Shown one piece after another: positions 1 through 9,671 of a stretch of 64,000 bases of DNA. This DNA comes from Geovibrio thiophilus (lineage in GTDB: Bacteria; Chrysiogenota; Deferribacteres; Deferribacterales; Geovibrionaceae), in contig NZ_CP035108.1 in NCBI RefSeq assembly GCF_004087915.1, positions 992,001 through 1,056,000 on the forward strand, given 5' to 3'. The notes beneath the pieces are model-generated. The model was given only the letters and a program-made list of their open reading frames with translations, searched no databases and was not told the origin of the DNA. The translations under genes were made by a program, and so were the position numbers. Numbering within the stretch: position 1 is the first letter of the stretch; each line of letters opens with the position of its first letter.

Positions 1-2
1 TT

Positions 3-122
3 CCGCTGACTCTCCAGAGAAAAATGCAGGACTGGCTTGCGAATCACATCAGCAAGACAGACAGCATTCTGGGTGACTACGTTAACTCAGTTAAAAAAAC
101 CGGAGGCGGAACCGCAGGCTGA
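3..122 (+). CDS. Bacteriohemerythrin, C-terminal end (partial)
   Basis: Only the last 39 codons are in the window; the frame is open from the left edge to a TGA at 120-122. The peptide contains DWLANHISKTD, which matches the final helix of bacteriohemerythrins, where the His and Asp are diiron ligands. These proteins bind oxygen reversibly and act as O2 sensors or carriers, alone or fused to signalling domains. The tail after the motif is short (about 20 residues, ending GGGTAG), so nothing follows the hemerythrin fold. The N-terminus and any fused domain are outside the window. Confidence 0.6.
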   Translation, partial: PLTLQRKMQDWLANHISKTDSILGDYVNSVKKTGGGTAG

Positions 123-175
123 GAACCTGAGAAACAATAAGCGCACCCGCATGCTCTGAGTGCGCCGGAGACCGT

Positions 176-427
176 TTAGCTGCCCGCGGCAGCGGGGCAT
201 GAAGCGCATTTCGGGGATGATGAATCCGCAGACGCGCATGATGGAGCCTTTGAGTAGCCCTGATCGTGCCATCCTCCGCCTTTAAGCTGAAAACCGCTCA
301 CAGACATAATCCTTTCCGCCTCACCCTTACAGGCAGGGCATTCCTTTACTTTCTCAACGCTTGTGATGCTTTCCATCATCTCTGTAACTTTTCCGCATGA
401 CCTGCATCTGTACTCGTAAATAGGCAT
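176..427 (-). CDS. FmdB-family zinc ribbon protein
   Basis: Small protein of 83 residues starting MPIYEYRCRSCG, the hallmark of the FmdB/CxxC regulatory family. Two CxxC pairs about 20 residues apart (CRSC near residue 8 and CPAC near 30) would bind one zinc. The C-terminal half is low complexity (Ser/Ala/Cys) with two further Cys pairs. The frame is open five codons upstream, but MPIYEY is the universal family start and is used here. The biochemical role is unknown; FmdB was named as a putative regulator of a formamidase operon and many copies stand alone. It is convergent with the hemerythrin tail and divergent from uvrB. Confidence 0.85.
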   Translation of the reverse strand: MPIYEYRCRSCGKVTEMMESITSVEKVKECPACKGEAERIMSVSGFQLKGGGWHDQGYSKAPSCASADSSSPKCASCPAAAGS

Positions 428-450
428 TCCTGTCACCTTCAAAAAAGTTT

Positions 451-479
451 CAGGACACTTTTCAGTGCCCTGTTTTTTT
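451..479 (+). terminator. Hairpin followed by T-run
   Basis: Arms 451-459 and 464-472 pair with one mismatch around a TTTC loop and are followed by seven Ts at 473-479, the form of a rho-independent terminator on the plus strand. It lies in the leader of the minus-strand fmdB gene and before uvrB. It could stop antisense readthrough from the hemerythrin gene or act as an attenuator for fmdB. Which of these applies cannot be told from sequence. Confidence 0.45.
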
Positions 480-555
480 ATTCTTCCGAAACAAAATGAA
501 TATTACCGTATGCTGAAAAAATCAAGCTTTTATCTCGGGAAATATTAATTATTCA

Positions 556-583
556 TTGTACAGACGCCAAAAAAATATAGAAT
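556..583 (+). promoter_or_regulatory. Putative uvrB promoter (leaderless start)
   Basis: TTGTAC at 556-561 and TAGAAT at 578-583 are spaced by 16 nt. The implied start point (about 590) coincides with the uvrB ATG at 591. No Shine-Dalgarno sequence precedes that ATG, so the transcript may be leaderless. No LexA-type palindrome was recognised. Confidence 0.35.
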
Positions 584-590
584 AACTTTC

Positions 591-2564
591 ATGAGTTTTA
601 AGCTTAATTCGGATTATCTTCCGGCGGGGGATCAACCCGCCGCCATAGACCAGCTCACGGAGAATTTCCGTGACGGCGCAGATGCTCAGGTGCTTCTGGG
701 CGTTACAGGTTCCGGCAAAACGTACACAATGGCGAACGTTATCCAGCGTCTGAATGTTCCCACGCTGATAATAGCGCATAATAAGACCCTTGCCGCACAG
801 CTTTACGGAGAGTTTAAGAAGTTTTTTCCGGAAAACGCCGTGGAATATTTCGTCAGCTACTACGATTATTACCAGCCGGAAGCCTACGTTCCCTCCAGCG
901 ATACTTACATCGAGAAGGATTCCTCAATCAATGAGGAGATAGACAAGCTCCGTCACTCCGCCACAAGAAGCCTTCTTGAAAGGCGTGATGTAGTAATCGT
1001 CGCCAGTGTTTCCTGCATATACGGTCTCGGTTCGCCGGAAGCGTACAGCGGTATGCTTGTTGTCCTTGAGACAGGCGAACCAGCAGACATGGAAGAGGTG
1101 CTGGAGAAGCTGGTTGAGATTCAGTACGAACGCAATGACTATGATTTTCACAGGGGAACCTATCGTCTTAAAGGCGATACTCTGGAGGTTTTTCCCGCCC
1201 ATGAGGATTCTGTCGCCTACCGCATAGAGTTTTTCGGGGATGAGGTGGACAGGCTGTCCGAGTTTGACCCAATAACAGGTAAGACAATAAAGGAGCGCCT
1301 GAAGCTTGCCGTATATCCCGCCACTCACTACGTAACCCAGAAAGTAACAAGGGAAGACGCTGTTAAGAATATAAGAAACGAACTTCTGGAGCGCTGCCGC
1401 TTTCTTGAGGAGAACAACCGCCTTCTTGAGGCGCAGAGGCTCACTCAGCGCACCATGTACGATATAGAAATGATAATGGAGACGGGCTACTGCAACGGCA
1501 TTGAAAACTACTCCCGCTTTTTTGAAGGTAGGACGACGGGGGAAGCGCCGCCGACACTGCTCAGCTATCTGCCGAAGGACGCTCTTGTCATAATAGACGA
1601 GTCCCACATGACCGTTCCGCAGGTACGGGGAATGTACAACGGCGACCGCTCCCGCAAGACGACCCTTGTGGAGTTCGGTTTCCGCCTTCCTGCTGCGCTG
1701 GACAACAGACCGCTTAAGTTCGAGGAGTTCCGCAGCGCCGTTAACCGTGTGATGTACGTGAGCGCCACACCGGCGGACTATGAGCTTAATGACTCAAAAG
1801 GGATTATAGCCGAACAGATTATCCGTCCCACAGGGCTTATCGATCCGCTCATAGAGATCCGCTCAGCTAAAACTCAGGTGGATGATCTTCTTGCGGAGAT
1901 TCAGAAGATAACCGCACAGGGCGAGCGTGTGCTTGTCACTACTCTTACCAAGCGCATGGCGGAAGAGCTCACGAAGTATTATCAGGAGGTGGGCGTCCGT
2001 GTGGAATACCTTCACTCAGAAATAGACACGCTGGAGCGCATTAAGATAATCAGGAACCTCCGTCTGGGCAAATTTGACGTACTGGTGGGAATAAACCTGC
2101 TGAGGGAAGGGCTGGATATTCCCGAGGTAAGCCTTGTAGCCGTTCTGGATGCGGACAGGGAAGGCTTTCTCCGCTCAGAGAGGTCACTGATACAGACCAT
2201 AGGGCGCGCCGCAAGGAACGTGAACGGGCGGGCGATCTTCTATGCCGACAGGATAACTCCGAGCATGCAGTCCGCCATGGACGAGACGGAGCGCAGACGC
2301 CGGAAGCAGCTTGCCTACAATGCGGAGCACGGGATAACCCCTGAAACCATAAAGAACGAAATCTCCGATATAATGGAAAGCATCTACGAAAAAGACTATG
2401 TAACAGTTGATCTGCCGGATGAGGATGGTATAAGATTAACGGGCAATAAAGAAAAAGACATAGCACAGCTTAAGAAAAAAATGCAGGAATACGCAGAGGC
2501 ATTGGAGTTTGAAAAAGCGGCAAGGCTCCGTGACATGCTCTTTGAGTACAGCGTGAAAAAATGA
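591..2564 (+). CDS. uvrB: Excinuclease ABC subunit B
   Basis: UvrB is the damage-verifying helicase-like subunit of nucleotide excision repair; it takes DNA from UvrA and recruits UvrC. The 657-residue length is normal for the family. The Walker A motif GVTGSGKT is at residues 37-44. The beta-hairpin region rich in Tyr ([12 protein letters not shown]) lies near residue 92, and a DESH Walker B follows. The UvrC-binding UVR helix pair closes the protein ([21 protein letters not shown]). The start [16 protein letters not shown] aligns with the known UvrB N-terminus although no ribosome-binding site is visible. Its stop overlaps the next gene by 4 nt (ATGA), implying coupled translation with a cell-wall enzyme. 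Confidence 0.98.
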   Translation: MSFKLNSDYLPAGDQPAAIDQLTENFRDGADAQVLLGVTGSGKTYTMANVIQRLNVPTLIIAHNKTLAAQLYGEFKKFFPENAVEYFVSYYDYYQPEAYVPSSDTYIEKDSSINEEIDKLRHSATRSLLERRDVVIVASVSCIYGLGSPEAYSGMLVVLETGEPADMEEVLEKLVEIQYERNDYDFHRGTYRLKGDTLEVFPAHEDSVAYRIEFFGDEVDRLSEFDPITGKTIKERLKLAVYPATHYVTQKVTREDAVKNIRNELLERCRFLEENNRLLEAQRLTQRTMYDIEMIMETGYCNGIENYSRFFEGRTTGEAPPTLLSYLPKDALVIIDESHMTVPQVRGMYNGDRSRKTTLVEFGFRLPAALDNRPLKFEEFRSAVNRVMYVSATPADYELNDSKGIIAEQIIRPTGLIDPLIEIRSAKTQVDDLLAEIQKITAQGERVLVTTLTKRMAEELTKYYQEVGVRVEYLHSEIDTLERIKIIRNLRLGKFDVLVGINLLREGLDIPEVSLVAVLDADREGFLRSERSLIQTIGRAARNVNGRAIFYADRITPSMQSAMDETERRRRKQLAYNAEHGITPETIKNEISDIMESIYEKDYVTVDLPDEDGIRLTGNKEKDIAQLKKKMQEYAEALEFEKAARLRDMLFEYSVKK

Positions 2565-4852
2565 TAGACACAATAAAGGATTTCATAAGAAACGCCAGAC
2601 CTATGTATCTTGTCATAGGCGCGGCGCTTTTTATTATGCTGTTCACCTTCAGCAGCGTTCTGGGCTACATATACGTACTCAGCCGTCAGCTTCCGTCAGT
2701 TGAGCAGCTTAAGGATTTTCAGTACGACAGACCCACTATAATCTATGACCGCAACGGCGACCCCATATCCGAGCTGGGCACGGAAAGACGCTATCCTATC
2801 TCCATAAATGAAATGCCCGAATACATGTGGCAGTCTGTCATAGCTGTTGAGGATGCAAGATTCTTTGACCACGGCGGCGTGGACATGATGGGCATAATGC
2901 GTGCCTTTGTCAGCAATGTGAAGGCGGGCAGGGTTGTTGAGGGTGGCAGCACGCTTACTCAGCAGCTTGTGAAAATAATCTACCTTACTCCCGAGAAGAA
3001 GCTTAAGCGCAAGATAAAAGAGGCGATCCTCGCCTATCGTCTGGACAACTTCCTTGATAAGGAACAGATACTTGAGATGTATCTCAATCAGGTTTACTTC
3101 GGCAGGGGAGCATACGGCGTTGAAGCCGCCGCCGCAAACTACTTCGGCAAGAAGGCTTCCGAGCTTACTCTCGCCGAAGCCGCTATGATAGCGGGCATCC
3201 CCAAGGCACCGGGTATTTACGCCCCGCACATAAATATGGATAAGGCTGTAAGCCGCAGAAACCATGTTCTCTACAGGCTTTTTGAAACAGGCTACATAAC
3301 TGAAGACGCTTACAAAGACGCAGCAGATGACAAGGTTAAAATAATAGATAAAATCAAGCCGAAAAACTCCTACGCGGGATATTTTACGGATATGGTTGTC
3401 AGGTTCATCAGGGATGAGTTTAAGGATGAAGAGCCTGAAAACCGCGGATACAAAGTGTACACCACTCTTGATCTTGATTTGCAGAAAAATGCCGAAACAG
3501 CAGTAAAAAACAATATCCTTCGTCTTAGTAAGGAACTAGGTTACGCCGGCGTCATAACGGTTTTTGAAGAGAACAGGGGCGAAGGCGCGGAGGAGCGCAG
3601 GGCAAGGCTTGATGAAATCCTGAAGGAGGAGAGGCAGTATATTCTCTCCATGGGTTTTCAGCGTGCTCTTGTGACTAAGGTTGAAAAAAATCAGGCGGAA
3701 ATTCTGCTTGCCGACCGTTCAAAAGGGATTTTGCGTCTTAACGACAACAAATGGGCAAAACCGCGCGGCGGCAGCTATTCACGTCTCACTGATTTTGCCA
3801 CAATCATAAAAAAGAACTCGGTGATATATGTCTCCGTTCTTAATAAGGATAACGGCTACTATGAGATAGAGGCTGATCCTGATCTGGAAAGCGCCCTTAT
3901 ATCCATGGAACCTGATACCGGAGCAATACTCGCCGTCACTGGCGGGTTTGAATACTCCAAATCCATGTTCAACAGGGCTGTGCAGGCAAAGCGTCAGGTG
4001 GGCAGCCTTTTCAAGCCCATAGTCTATTCCGCGGCTCTTGAAAACGGCTACGACGTGATGACAGAAACCTACGATGCGCCCGTGGTGAAAGCCATGGATG
4101 AAGAGGGGGAATACTGGAAGCCGGAAAACTACTCCGGCAGATTTTACGGACTCACCACTCTTAAGGAAGCTCTCACACAGTCCAGAAATGTTGTGACAAT
4201 CAAAATAGCCGAAAAAATAGGCATAGGAACAATCCTTTCATACGCGAAAAAATTCGGAATGACCGAGCATCTCGCAAGGGATCTTTCGATCAGCATAGGC
4301 TCCGGCTCCGCTCCTCTCATAGAGATGGTCTCGGCGTTCAGTGTTTTTCCCAACCTCGGCTACAGGGTTCAGCCCTATTATGTAACGAAGATTGAGGACG
4401 GCAGAGGGAATCTGCTGAAGGAATACAAGCCGTCCGGAAAAACAGACGTTATCAAGCCCGAAACAGCGCAGATAATGATCGAGTTAATGGAAAATGTCGT
4501 GGAACAGGGAACAGGCAAGAGAGCCAGAATCCTCCACAGACCCACAGGGGGCAAGACAGGCACAACCAACGACTTTAAAGACGCATGGTTCGTTGGCTAT
4601 CTGCCTAATGTGGTAAGCGGCGTATGGGTCGGTTTTGACGATTTCAAGGTCATAGGTCACTCCATGGCGGGAGCAAGCGCCGCACTGCCCGCATGGGTGG
4701 ATTATATGAACACCTCTCTGCGCAAGTTTCCTTACGCGGTTTTTCCTGTTTCGGAAAACGTTATGTACTACAAGGTAGATTCCGGTACTCATAAAATCAC
4801 GGACAGCTACGCCACGGACTTCACTTTTGAACCCTATGACGTAACGGAGTGA
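2561..4852 (+). CDS. Penicillin-binding protein 1A (bifunctional peptidoglycan synthase)
   Basis: Class A PBP of 763 residues that polymerises glycan strands and cross-links peptides at the inner-membrane outer face. One N-terminal membrane anchor spans residues 17-40. The GT51 transglycosylase domain follows, with catalytic Glu97 in [11 protein letters not shown] and the GGSTLTQQ motif at 128-135. The transpeptidase domain has S482-x-x-K485 (SLFK), the SRN triad at 541-543 and KTG at 665-667, so both activities look intact. An insertion-like region between the domains (about 300-420) is typical of PBP1A. It is tied by 4-nt overlaps to uvrB upstream and a histidine kinase downstream. Confidence 0.96.
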   Translation: MIDTIKDFIRNARPMYLVIGAALFIMLFTFSSVLGYIYVLSRQLPSVEQLKDFQYDRPTIIYDRNGDPISELGTERRYPISINEMPEYMWQSVIAVEDARFFDHGGVDMMGIMRAFVSNVKAGRVVEGGSTLTQQLVKIIYLTPEKKLKRKIKEAILAYRLDNFLDKEQILEMYLNQVYFGRGAYGVEAAAANYFGKKASELTLAEAAMIAGIPKAPGIYAPHINMDKAVSRRNHVLYRLFETGYITEDAYKDAADDKVKIIDKIKPKNSYAGYFTDMVVRFIRDEFKDEEPENRGYKVYTTLDLDLQKNAETAVKNNILRLSKELGYAGVITVFEENRGEGAEERRARLDEILKEERQYILSMGFQRALVTKVEKNQAEILLADRSKGILRLNDNKWAKPRGGSYSRLTDFATIIKKNSVIYVSVLNKDNGYYEIEADPDLESALISMEPDTGAILAVTGGFEYSKSMFNRAVQAKRQVGSLFKPIVYSAALENGYDVMTETYDAPVVKAMDEEGEYWKPENYSGRFYGLTTLKEALTQSRNVVTIKIAEKIGIGTILSYAKKFGMTEHLARDLSISIGSGSAPLIEMVSAFSVFPNLGYRVQPYYVTKIEDGRGNLLKEYKPSGKTDVIKPETAQIMIELMENVVEQGTGKRARILHRPTGGKTGTTNDFKDAWFVGYLPNVVSGVWVGFDDFKVIGHSMAGASAALPAWVDYMNTSLRKFPYAVFPVSENVMYYKVDSGTHKITDSYATDFTFEPYDVTE

Positions 4853-4854
4853 TG

Positions 4855-5823
4855 ATGTCTCATAAAAAGTTTGAGGATGTTCCCTTTGCCTTCTTCTCAA
4901 TCACAAAGGAAGGCAAGGTAAAGTCCGCTAACTTTCAGGCTGAGCTGCTCATGGATGAAATGTCCGCCTTCGGCATACGCAAATTCGGCGAGTTCCTTCT
5001 CGGCAAAATCAATGGTGATAATCTTGTTTTCAAAACCCCCAGAGGGACTTACGGGATAAAAGTAATCTCTTCCCGCAAGGATTACGAGTTTTTTGTAATC
5101 GCTCTGGATGAGTTTAACCAGCCGCTCGGGGATATTATGGATATATCCTCTCTTCAGCATGAAATAAAAACTCCGCTTACAGTGATTGACGGTACGGCGC
5201 AGATCATCGCCGCCAAAGCGAAAAACGAATATATCGAAAAATGCGCCGGTATCATCCAGAAGGAGAGCGGCAGGATAAAATCGATCCTCGGCAATATACA
5301 CATGCTCAGTGAGATGACTGTAAAATTTGACGAAATCGATGTGGAAAGCTTCATAAGCGAACTGCGTGACGGCATAAAGATAGTCTATTCCCGTATTGAT
5401 TTGCGGTTCCGTGTGCTGCGCAACCTCAGAACGATCAAGGCGGACAGGGAAAAGCTGTTCATGGCTTTATCCAACATACTCAAAAACGCCTGTGAGGCTC
5501 AGGGTGAAGGGGATATTGAGGTGGAGGTAACCATTGACCCCACCATAAAATATATGGACAAGGAGATGGAGAAGGCATGCTCCATGCTCAGAATAGTGAT
5601 CTCCGACTCGGGTCCCGGGATGGAGGAGCAGGTTCAGGAAAGACTGTTCACGCCGTTTTTCACCACGAAGAACAAAGGCACGGGGCTGGGGCTCATCATC
5701 GCCAAGGAAGCCATAGACAAGCACCACGGGCGCATCGAGGTTAACTCGGTGAAGGGCAAGGGAACGGACTTTATAGTCTACATTCCCTCACGCATGCACC
5801 CCTCAAGCGAAAAGAGCGGCTAA
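4855..5823 (+). CDS. Soluble sensor histidine kinase (NtrB-like)
   Basis: About 322 residues without membrane segments. The N-terminal 100 residues look PAS-like (EGKVKSANFQAELLMDEM). The HisKA H-box is LQHEIKTPLTVIDG, followed by an N-box (SNILKNACEA), a G1 box (DSGPGM) and GTGLGL near the C-terminus, so it should autophosphorylate. No response regulator is adjacent. GTG 4849, ATG 4852 and ATG 4855 are all possible starts; GGAG at 4846-4849 best fits 4855. It overlaps the PBP1A stop region and is convergent with the Cache-CheW gene, sharing 4 nt at the stops. A role linked to envelope or repair stress is a guess from the operon. Confidence 0.88.
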   Translation: MSHKKFEDVPFAFFSITKEGKVKSANFQAELLMDEMSAFGIRKFGEFLLGKINGDNLVFKTPRGTYGIKVISSRKDYEFFVIALDEFNQPLGDIMDISSLQHEIKTPLTVIDGTAQIIAAKAKNEYIEKCAGIIQKESGRIKSILGNIHMLSEMTVKFDEIDVESFISELRDGIKIVYSRIDLRFRVLRNLRTIKADREKLFMALSNILKNACEAQGEGDIEVEVTIDPTIKYMDKEMEKACSMLRIVISDSGPGMEEQVQERLFTPFFTTKNKGTGLGLIIAKEAIDKHHGRIEVNSVKGKGTDFIVYIPSRMHPSSEKSG

Positions 5824-8420
5824 AGCATATCACGCAGTGCGGCTATTATGCCGTCCGGCTTCAGCACAAGCAGCATCTCCTTATGCCCTGATTTCGGGTC
5901 GGGCTTCACAATACATTCCGTATATTTTGAGTTCTCCAGTATATGCTCACTCCTGTCCACTCTTGAATTCGGCACTTCGGGTATCTCTCCCAGAGCGTCC
6001 ACAACAAGTCCGAACCGATCTTTTCCGGTGGTGAGTATGATTATCTGCGTTTCCGAATCCATCTCCTTCTCCGGCAGCTCAAGGAGCGAACGTATATCCA
6101 CCACAAGGAGCGGAACATCCTGATAAATAATGCGCCCCTTCACGAAGCGCCTGTTCCCCGGAACATGGGTCAGCCCGTCGGGATCGATAGCCTCAACTAC
6201 ATGCTTCACATCTATTCCCAGCCATTTTGTGCCTATGAAGAAGGTCGCCGCCTCAAGGCAGTCTGTTCCTGTTTTGTCGCTTGAGACCTGTATGTTCATA
6301 TCCCGCCTGCGTACCTTAACTGCGGAAGTCTCGGAGATCTTCGCCAGCGGCATGAAAACAAGCCCGACAACATCGTTCATGTAACCGTCCTTGGTTTTAT
6401 ACTCCCTGTAGCCGGATGAGGTGTGCGCGCCAACCGCATAGTAGTACCCGTTGTATTCAACTATTTTTGATGTTCCTTCTCCGGCGGGCATGGAGAAAAG
6501 GTCTTTCTCAAGGTTTATAATGCCGCCGGGCTTAAGCTCCGTATCGGTGGAGCTTATTATCATCCTCTGTCTGTCGGCGAAAACACCGAAACAGCCGTCC
6601 GGTATACGCCCCTTTTCATCTCTCGGGAGAGAGTCGTTCAGCATGCCCCTGAACTGAGGCTCGCTGTCGAAGACAATTCCTATGCCGCCCACAGTTTTTC
6701 TGCCGTTTTCGGGAGCGAGTACCGCCGCTCCGTAAATGTAAGTGTGCCTGTTTGAGTAAAGCTCACTGACAGCAAATGGTGAAACAATGTATTTCTGACT
6801 TTCCTTCAATGCCAGCGTCTGCCTTGCCCATTCCTTTGTGAGCACTGTGCCCACGAGGTATTCATCAGCCTGATTGGAGACGGCGATTATCTTTCCTGTT
6901 CCATCATAAACAAAAAGGTTTGAGTAAACCGTGTAGAGTCCGTTTATGTATGAGAGAATGGTGGCTATTCTTGCCCGATCCTCCGTGCTCGGAGACGGCG
7001 CAGCGCTTAATATGCGGCGGAAGGCGGAGGTGAGTGCCCACCAGCGGCAGTCGTTTGCGCGCTCGTAAAGGTTTCTGTCCATTATATCCACAGCCAAAGC
7101 CGCCCAGAACCACACATTGCCCAGAATGGAATCCACCACGGTTTCGTGAAGGTTGCCTATGGATTTCTCGAATACGCTTTTAGTGCGCGCGCCGGCGTCC
7201 GAAACGCTCCAGAGAAGTATCTTGGAGCGGGGATCGTTTCCCTTCACATTGCCGTTCCACACGGTGCGTTCAAGCTCGCCCTGTATTTTGTCCGCCTGAA
7301 CGGGGATGCTGCGGAGCTCTTCGGAAAAAAGCCTTGGGTCGCTCATCACCGCTTCCATTATTCTGCGGTCTATGCTTTCACGTTTCCCGTTTGCGGAGGA
7401 AAAGGCGTTTTCTATGGGCATCATCACATGCCCGTACCAGCCGAGCCCGAAGAAGCCCTGATACCCTTTTGTCGGGCAGGTTTTGGCAATATATTTTCTT
7501 CCCGCGAATTTGATTATGCCGTAGGAATCCTCGCTTACCATCTCAACGGGAGCACCGATGGGAAGCTGGTAATGGTCTGAGCTGGCTATGACCTTCCCTT
7601 CGCTGTCAAGGATTGAGATAACAGACCACTCGTCGCCGGTTTTCAGCTTGCGGAAGATCTCCTTCATCTCGTCCTGAAACTTGAAACAGAGACAGAGAAC
7701 ACCCAAATAACGGAGATTCGCTCCGTCAGTCACTCGGTAGGCATATATGAGAGATTTTTCATGAGCCGGAAGAATGTCTGAGTGTCTGAAAACCTCCACA
7801 AATTCGTCCTTGGTGGTGAGCGCTTCTTTTATCAGAGGATCGGCGGATTTCGTGATCTTATTGTTTTTATCAAGCTGAACAATGACCTGTCCGTCGGTAT
7901 CCAGAAGGACTATATTGAAATAAACGGAATATTTTGAAACATATTCGGCGAACCGCTCCTGAATGCGGGCGGTCATTTCTTCTTTTATGCGTGTGCGGTT
8001 TATCTGCTCCTCGTCTCCGGTGGGAAGTTTTCTGAGCTCTTCTGTTCTGATGATATATTCTCTTATGTCATCATCCGTGGCGAGGAAACCTATATCCGCC
8101 GTGCGCTCAAACAGGTTGCGTATGAGTATGTCAACGGCGACCTGCGCCTTTGAGCCTATCTCCTGCACAGTTTTATCAAGCAGCTCAAGCCCAAGCTGGC
8201 TGAGAAGCTCGCAGGTCAGATGCCTGAAGCCCTCACGGGTTCCCGTCATGTCTGTTCCTGTGCCGCTTATCTTGCCTAAAATACTCAGGAGATCCCACTG
8301 ACCGCCCAGTGTGCGCAGCTCTTCCCTGTATTCCTCAACCCCTGCCATGTAGCTTATTAAGCCCATCAGCTCTTTCGGGATGACAACATCCTTATAGGTA
8401 ACCGTATCTTGGACTGACAT
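5820..8420 (-). CDS. Soluble Cache-domain protein with C-terminal CheW domain
   Basis: 866 residues. The C-terminal 150 or so residues form a CheW-like domain (ATFFIGTKWLGIDVKHVVEAI, then VPLLVVDIRSLLELP), the scaffold that links receptors to CheA. The central part contains two stretches resembling Cache ligand-binding modules (VSKYSVYFNIVLLDTDGQVIVQLD near 180 and LYTVYSNLFVYDGTGKIIAVSNQ near 490). No signal peptide or membrane helix is visible and there is no methyl-accepting tip, so it is not a chemoreceptor. It probably couples an intracellular cue directly to a CheA array. The start MSVQDTV at 8420 has a weak GGGGA-type ribosome site. Confidence 0.75.
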   Translation of the reverse strand: MSVQDTVTYKDVVIPKELMGLISYMAGVEEYREELRTLGGQWDLLSILGKISGTGTDMTGTREGFRHLTCELLSQLGLELLDKTVQEIGSKAQVAVDILIRNLFERTADIGFLATDDDIREYIIRTEELRKLPTGDEEQINRTRIKEEMTARIQERFAEYVSKYSVYFNIVLLDTDGQVIVQLDKNNKITKSADPLIKEALTTKDEFVEVFRHSDILPAHEKSLIYAYRVTDGANLRYLGVLCLCFKFQDEMKEIFRKLKTGDEWSVISILDSEGKVIASSDHYQLPIGAPVEMVSEDSYGIIKFAGRKYIAKTCPTKGYQGFFGLGWYGHVMMPIENAFSSANGKRESIDRRIMEAVMSDPRLFSEELRSIPVQADKIQGELERTVWNGNVKGNDPRSKILLWSVSDAGARTKSVFEKSIGNLHETVVDSILGNVWFWAALAVDIMDRNLYERANDCRWWALTSAFRRILSAAPSPSTEDRARIATILSYINGLYTVYSNLFVYDGTGKIIAVSNQADEYLVGTVLTKEWARQTLALKESQKYIVSPFAVSELYSNRHTYIYGAAVLAPENGRKTVGGIGIVFDSEPQFRGMLNDSLPRDEKGRIPDGCFGVFADRQRMIISSTDTELKPGGIINLEKDLFSMPAGEGTSKIVEYNGYYYAVGAHTSSGYREYKTKDGYMNDVVGLVFMPLAKISETSAVKVRRRDMNIQVSSDKTGTDCLEAATFFIGTKWLGIDVKHVVEAIDPDGLTHVPGNRRFVKGRIIYQDVPLLVVDIRSLLELPEKEMDSETQIIILTTGKDRFGLVVDALGEIPEVPNSRVDRSEHILENSKYTECIVKPDPKSGHKEMLLVLKPDGIIAALRDML

Positions 8421-8591
8421 ATTGATTTTCCCCGTTTTGGAACAGATTTAACTTCATGGGGATAAGCAAAAAATATGCCTTTATAAATAAATCCAATAAG
8501 GTGAAAATTTCGTTACCTGACAACCTTTAAGAATAATTATCGATTGTGCTTGTTGAAACTGATTAAAAATAAGGCAAGCGTTGTGGATTAA

Positions 8592-9671
8592 TTAATCGCA
8601 GCTCCTGCTGCTTCCGCATGCTGAAAAAACCGCCGGAGCGCTGCTCTCTCTGGCATCCATCACCACTCTGCGGATAAACTCCAGCTTTCTGTAGACCATG
8701 TGTTTGATAACAAACGGATATGCGTCAAATTTGCCTACGCTCCTGTTTAGGGCGTTCATTGCCACTGTCAGCTCCATCCATTTGGCGAATATCTGGCGGA
8801 AGTTGTCTCTGCGGAATTCAAGCTTTATGATGTTGAAGGATACCGCAGTTTCAAGGGTGTCGTTCATGTGGAGGTAGTGCGCCCACGTTTCTGCCCAGTC
8901 CTCAAGGGGGTGCATGCCGGCATAGGCGCTTATATGATATTCCTGCCAATCGGTGCGGGGACCGTTTTCATAGTAGTTTTTGAGGGCGATGTCATAATCC
9001 CAGTAAGGGTTGCCGAAGATAGTGGTGAATTCCGGCTCCCAGCGGGTGTTCTGCACAAGGCGCATCCAGTAGTAGTGACCTATTTCATGACGGAAGTGAC
9101 CGAGATTTGTACGGTAGCGCTCATTCATCTCCTCACGCACTGCGACCCTGTATTCAGGGTCGGCTTCCGCTGCATTTACGGTTATCACGCCGCTGCTGTG
9201 CCCTGTGTATATATGCTCCTCCGCCACGAGGGGGTTTGAGCGCCTGTCCTCCAGAAAGTCAAAAACAAGCCCTTTTTCGGGGTCTTCCTCTCTGGTTTCA
9301 AAGGTGAGCCTGTTGTTGAGAAGGTTGTAGATCATTCGTCTTTTGGCATCTTCCAGTATGCGCCAGCGTTTTACGTTTTTCGGTATGCTCTGGTGCGGAA
9401 TAACTCTCGTAAGGCGGCAGCTTTGGCATTCTGCGTGCGGATCATCCTCTGTTATAAGCCAGTTGCAGGCAAGCACCTCTTCCGCCCTGTGCTTGCAGAG
9501 CCGGAAACGGGTGTCTGCTTCACCGGCTTCCGTGACCAGACCGCCTTTTACTTCCTGAAGGGTGAACATGCGCAGAGTAGCGGGGTCGAACCCCACATCC
9601 TGTCCGCAGTTAATACACTTTGTATTATCGAAAAAAATCTCCGAGCCGCAGGAGCAGTGAAATCTTTTCAT
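8592..9671 (-). CDS. Putative zinc-binding metallopeptidase (Peptidase_Mx type)
   Basis: 359 residues. The N-terminus is a zinc ribbon (CSCGSEI, CINCGQD) and a second CxxC-type set follows (CNWL, CQSC). A gluzincin-like signature HEIGHYYW lies near residue 195, with a conserved PLEDWAETWAHYLHM segment about 60 residues later that can supply the third ligand. This matches the family often annotated as putative zinc-binding metallopeptidase and found beside alpha-E and circularly permuted ATP-grasp genes. It is the last gene of that operon and overlaps the alpha-E stop by 4 nt. The substrate is unknown; a peptide made by the partner ligase is the natural inference. Confidence 0.8.
   Translation of the reverse strand: MKRFHCSCGSEIFFDNTKCINCGQDVGFDPATLRMFTLQEVKGGLVTEAGEADTRFRLCKHRAEEVLACNWLITEDDPHAECQSCRLTRVIPHQSIPKNVKRWRILEDAKRRMIYNLLNNRLTFETREEDPEKGLVFDFLEDRRSNPLVAEEHIYTGHSSGVITVNAAEADPEYRVAVREEMNERYRTNLGHFRHEIGHYYWMRLVQNTRWEPEFTTIFGNPYWDYDIALKNYYENGPRTDWQEYHISAYAGMHPLEDWAETWAHYLHMNDTLETAVSFNIIKLEFRRDNFRQIFAKWMELTVAMNALNRSVGKFDAYPFVIKHMVYRKLEFIRRVVMDARESSAPAVFSACGSSRSCD

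Noticed and set aside
141-165. Terminator between the hemerythrin tail and fmdB
   Set aside because: Only a 6-bp GCGCAC/GTGCGC stem with a 13-nt loop and no clear T-run; too weak to list.
924-1607. Long minus-strand frame inside uvrB
   Set aside because: Antisense shadow of a highly conserved gene with no ribosome site.
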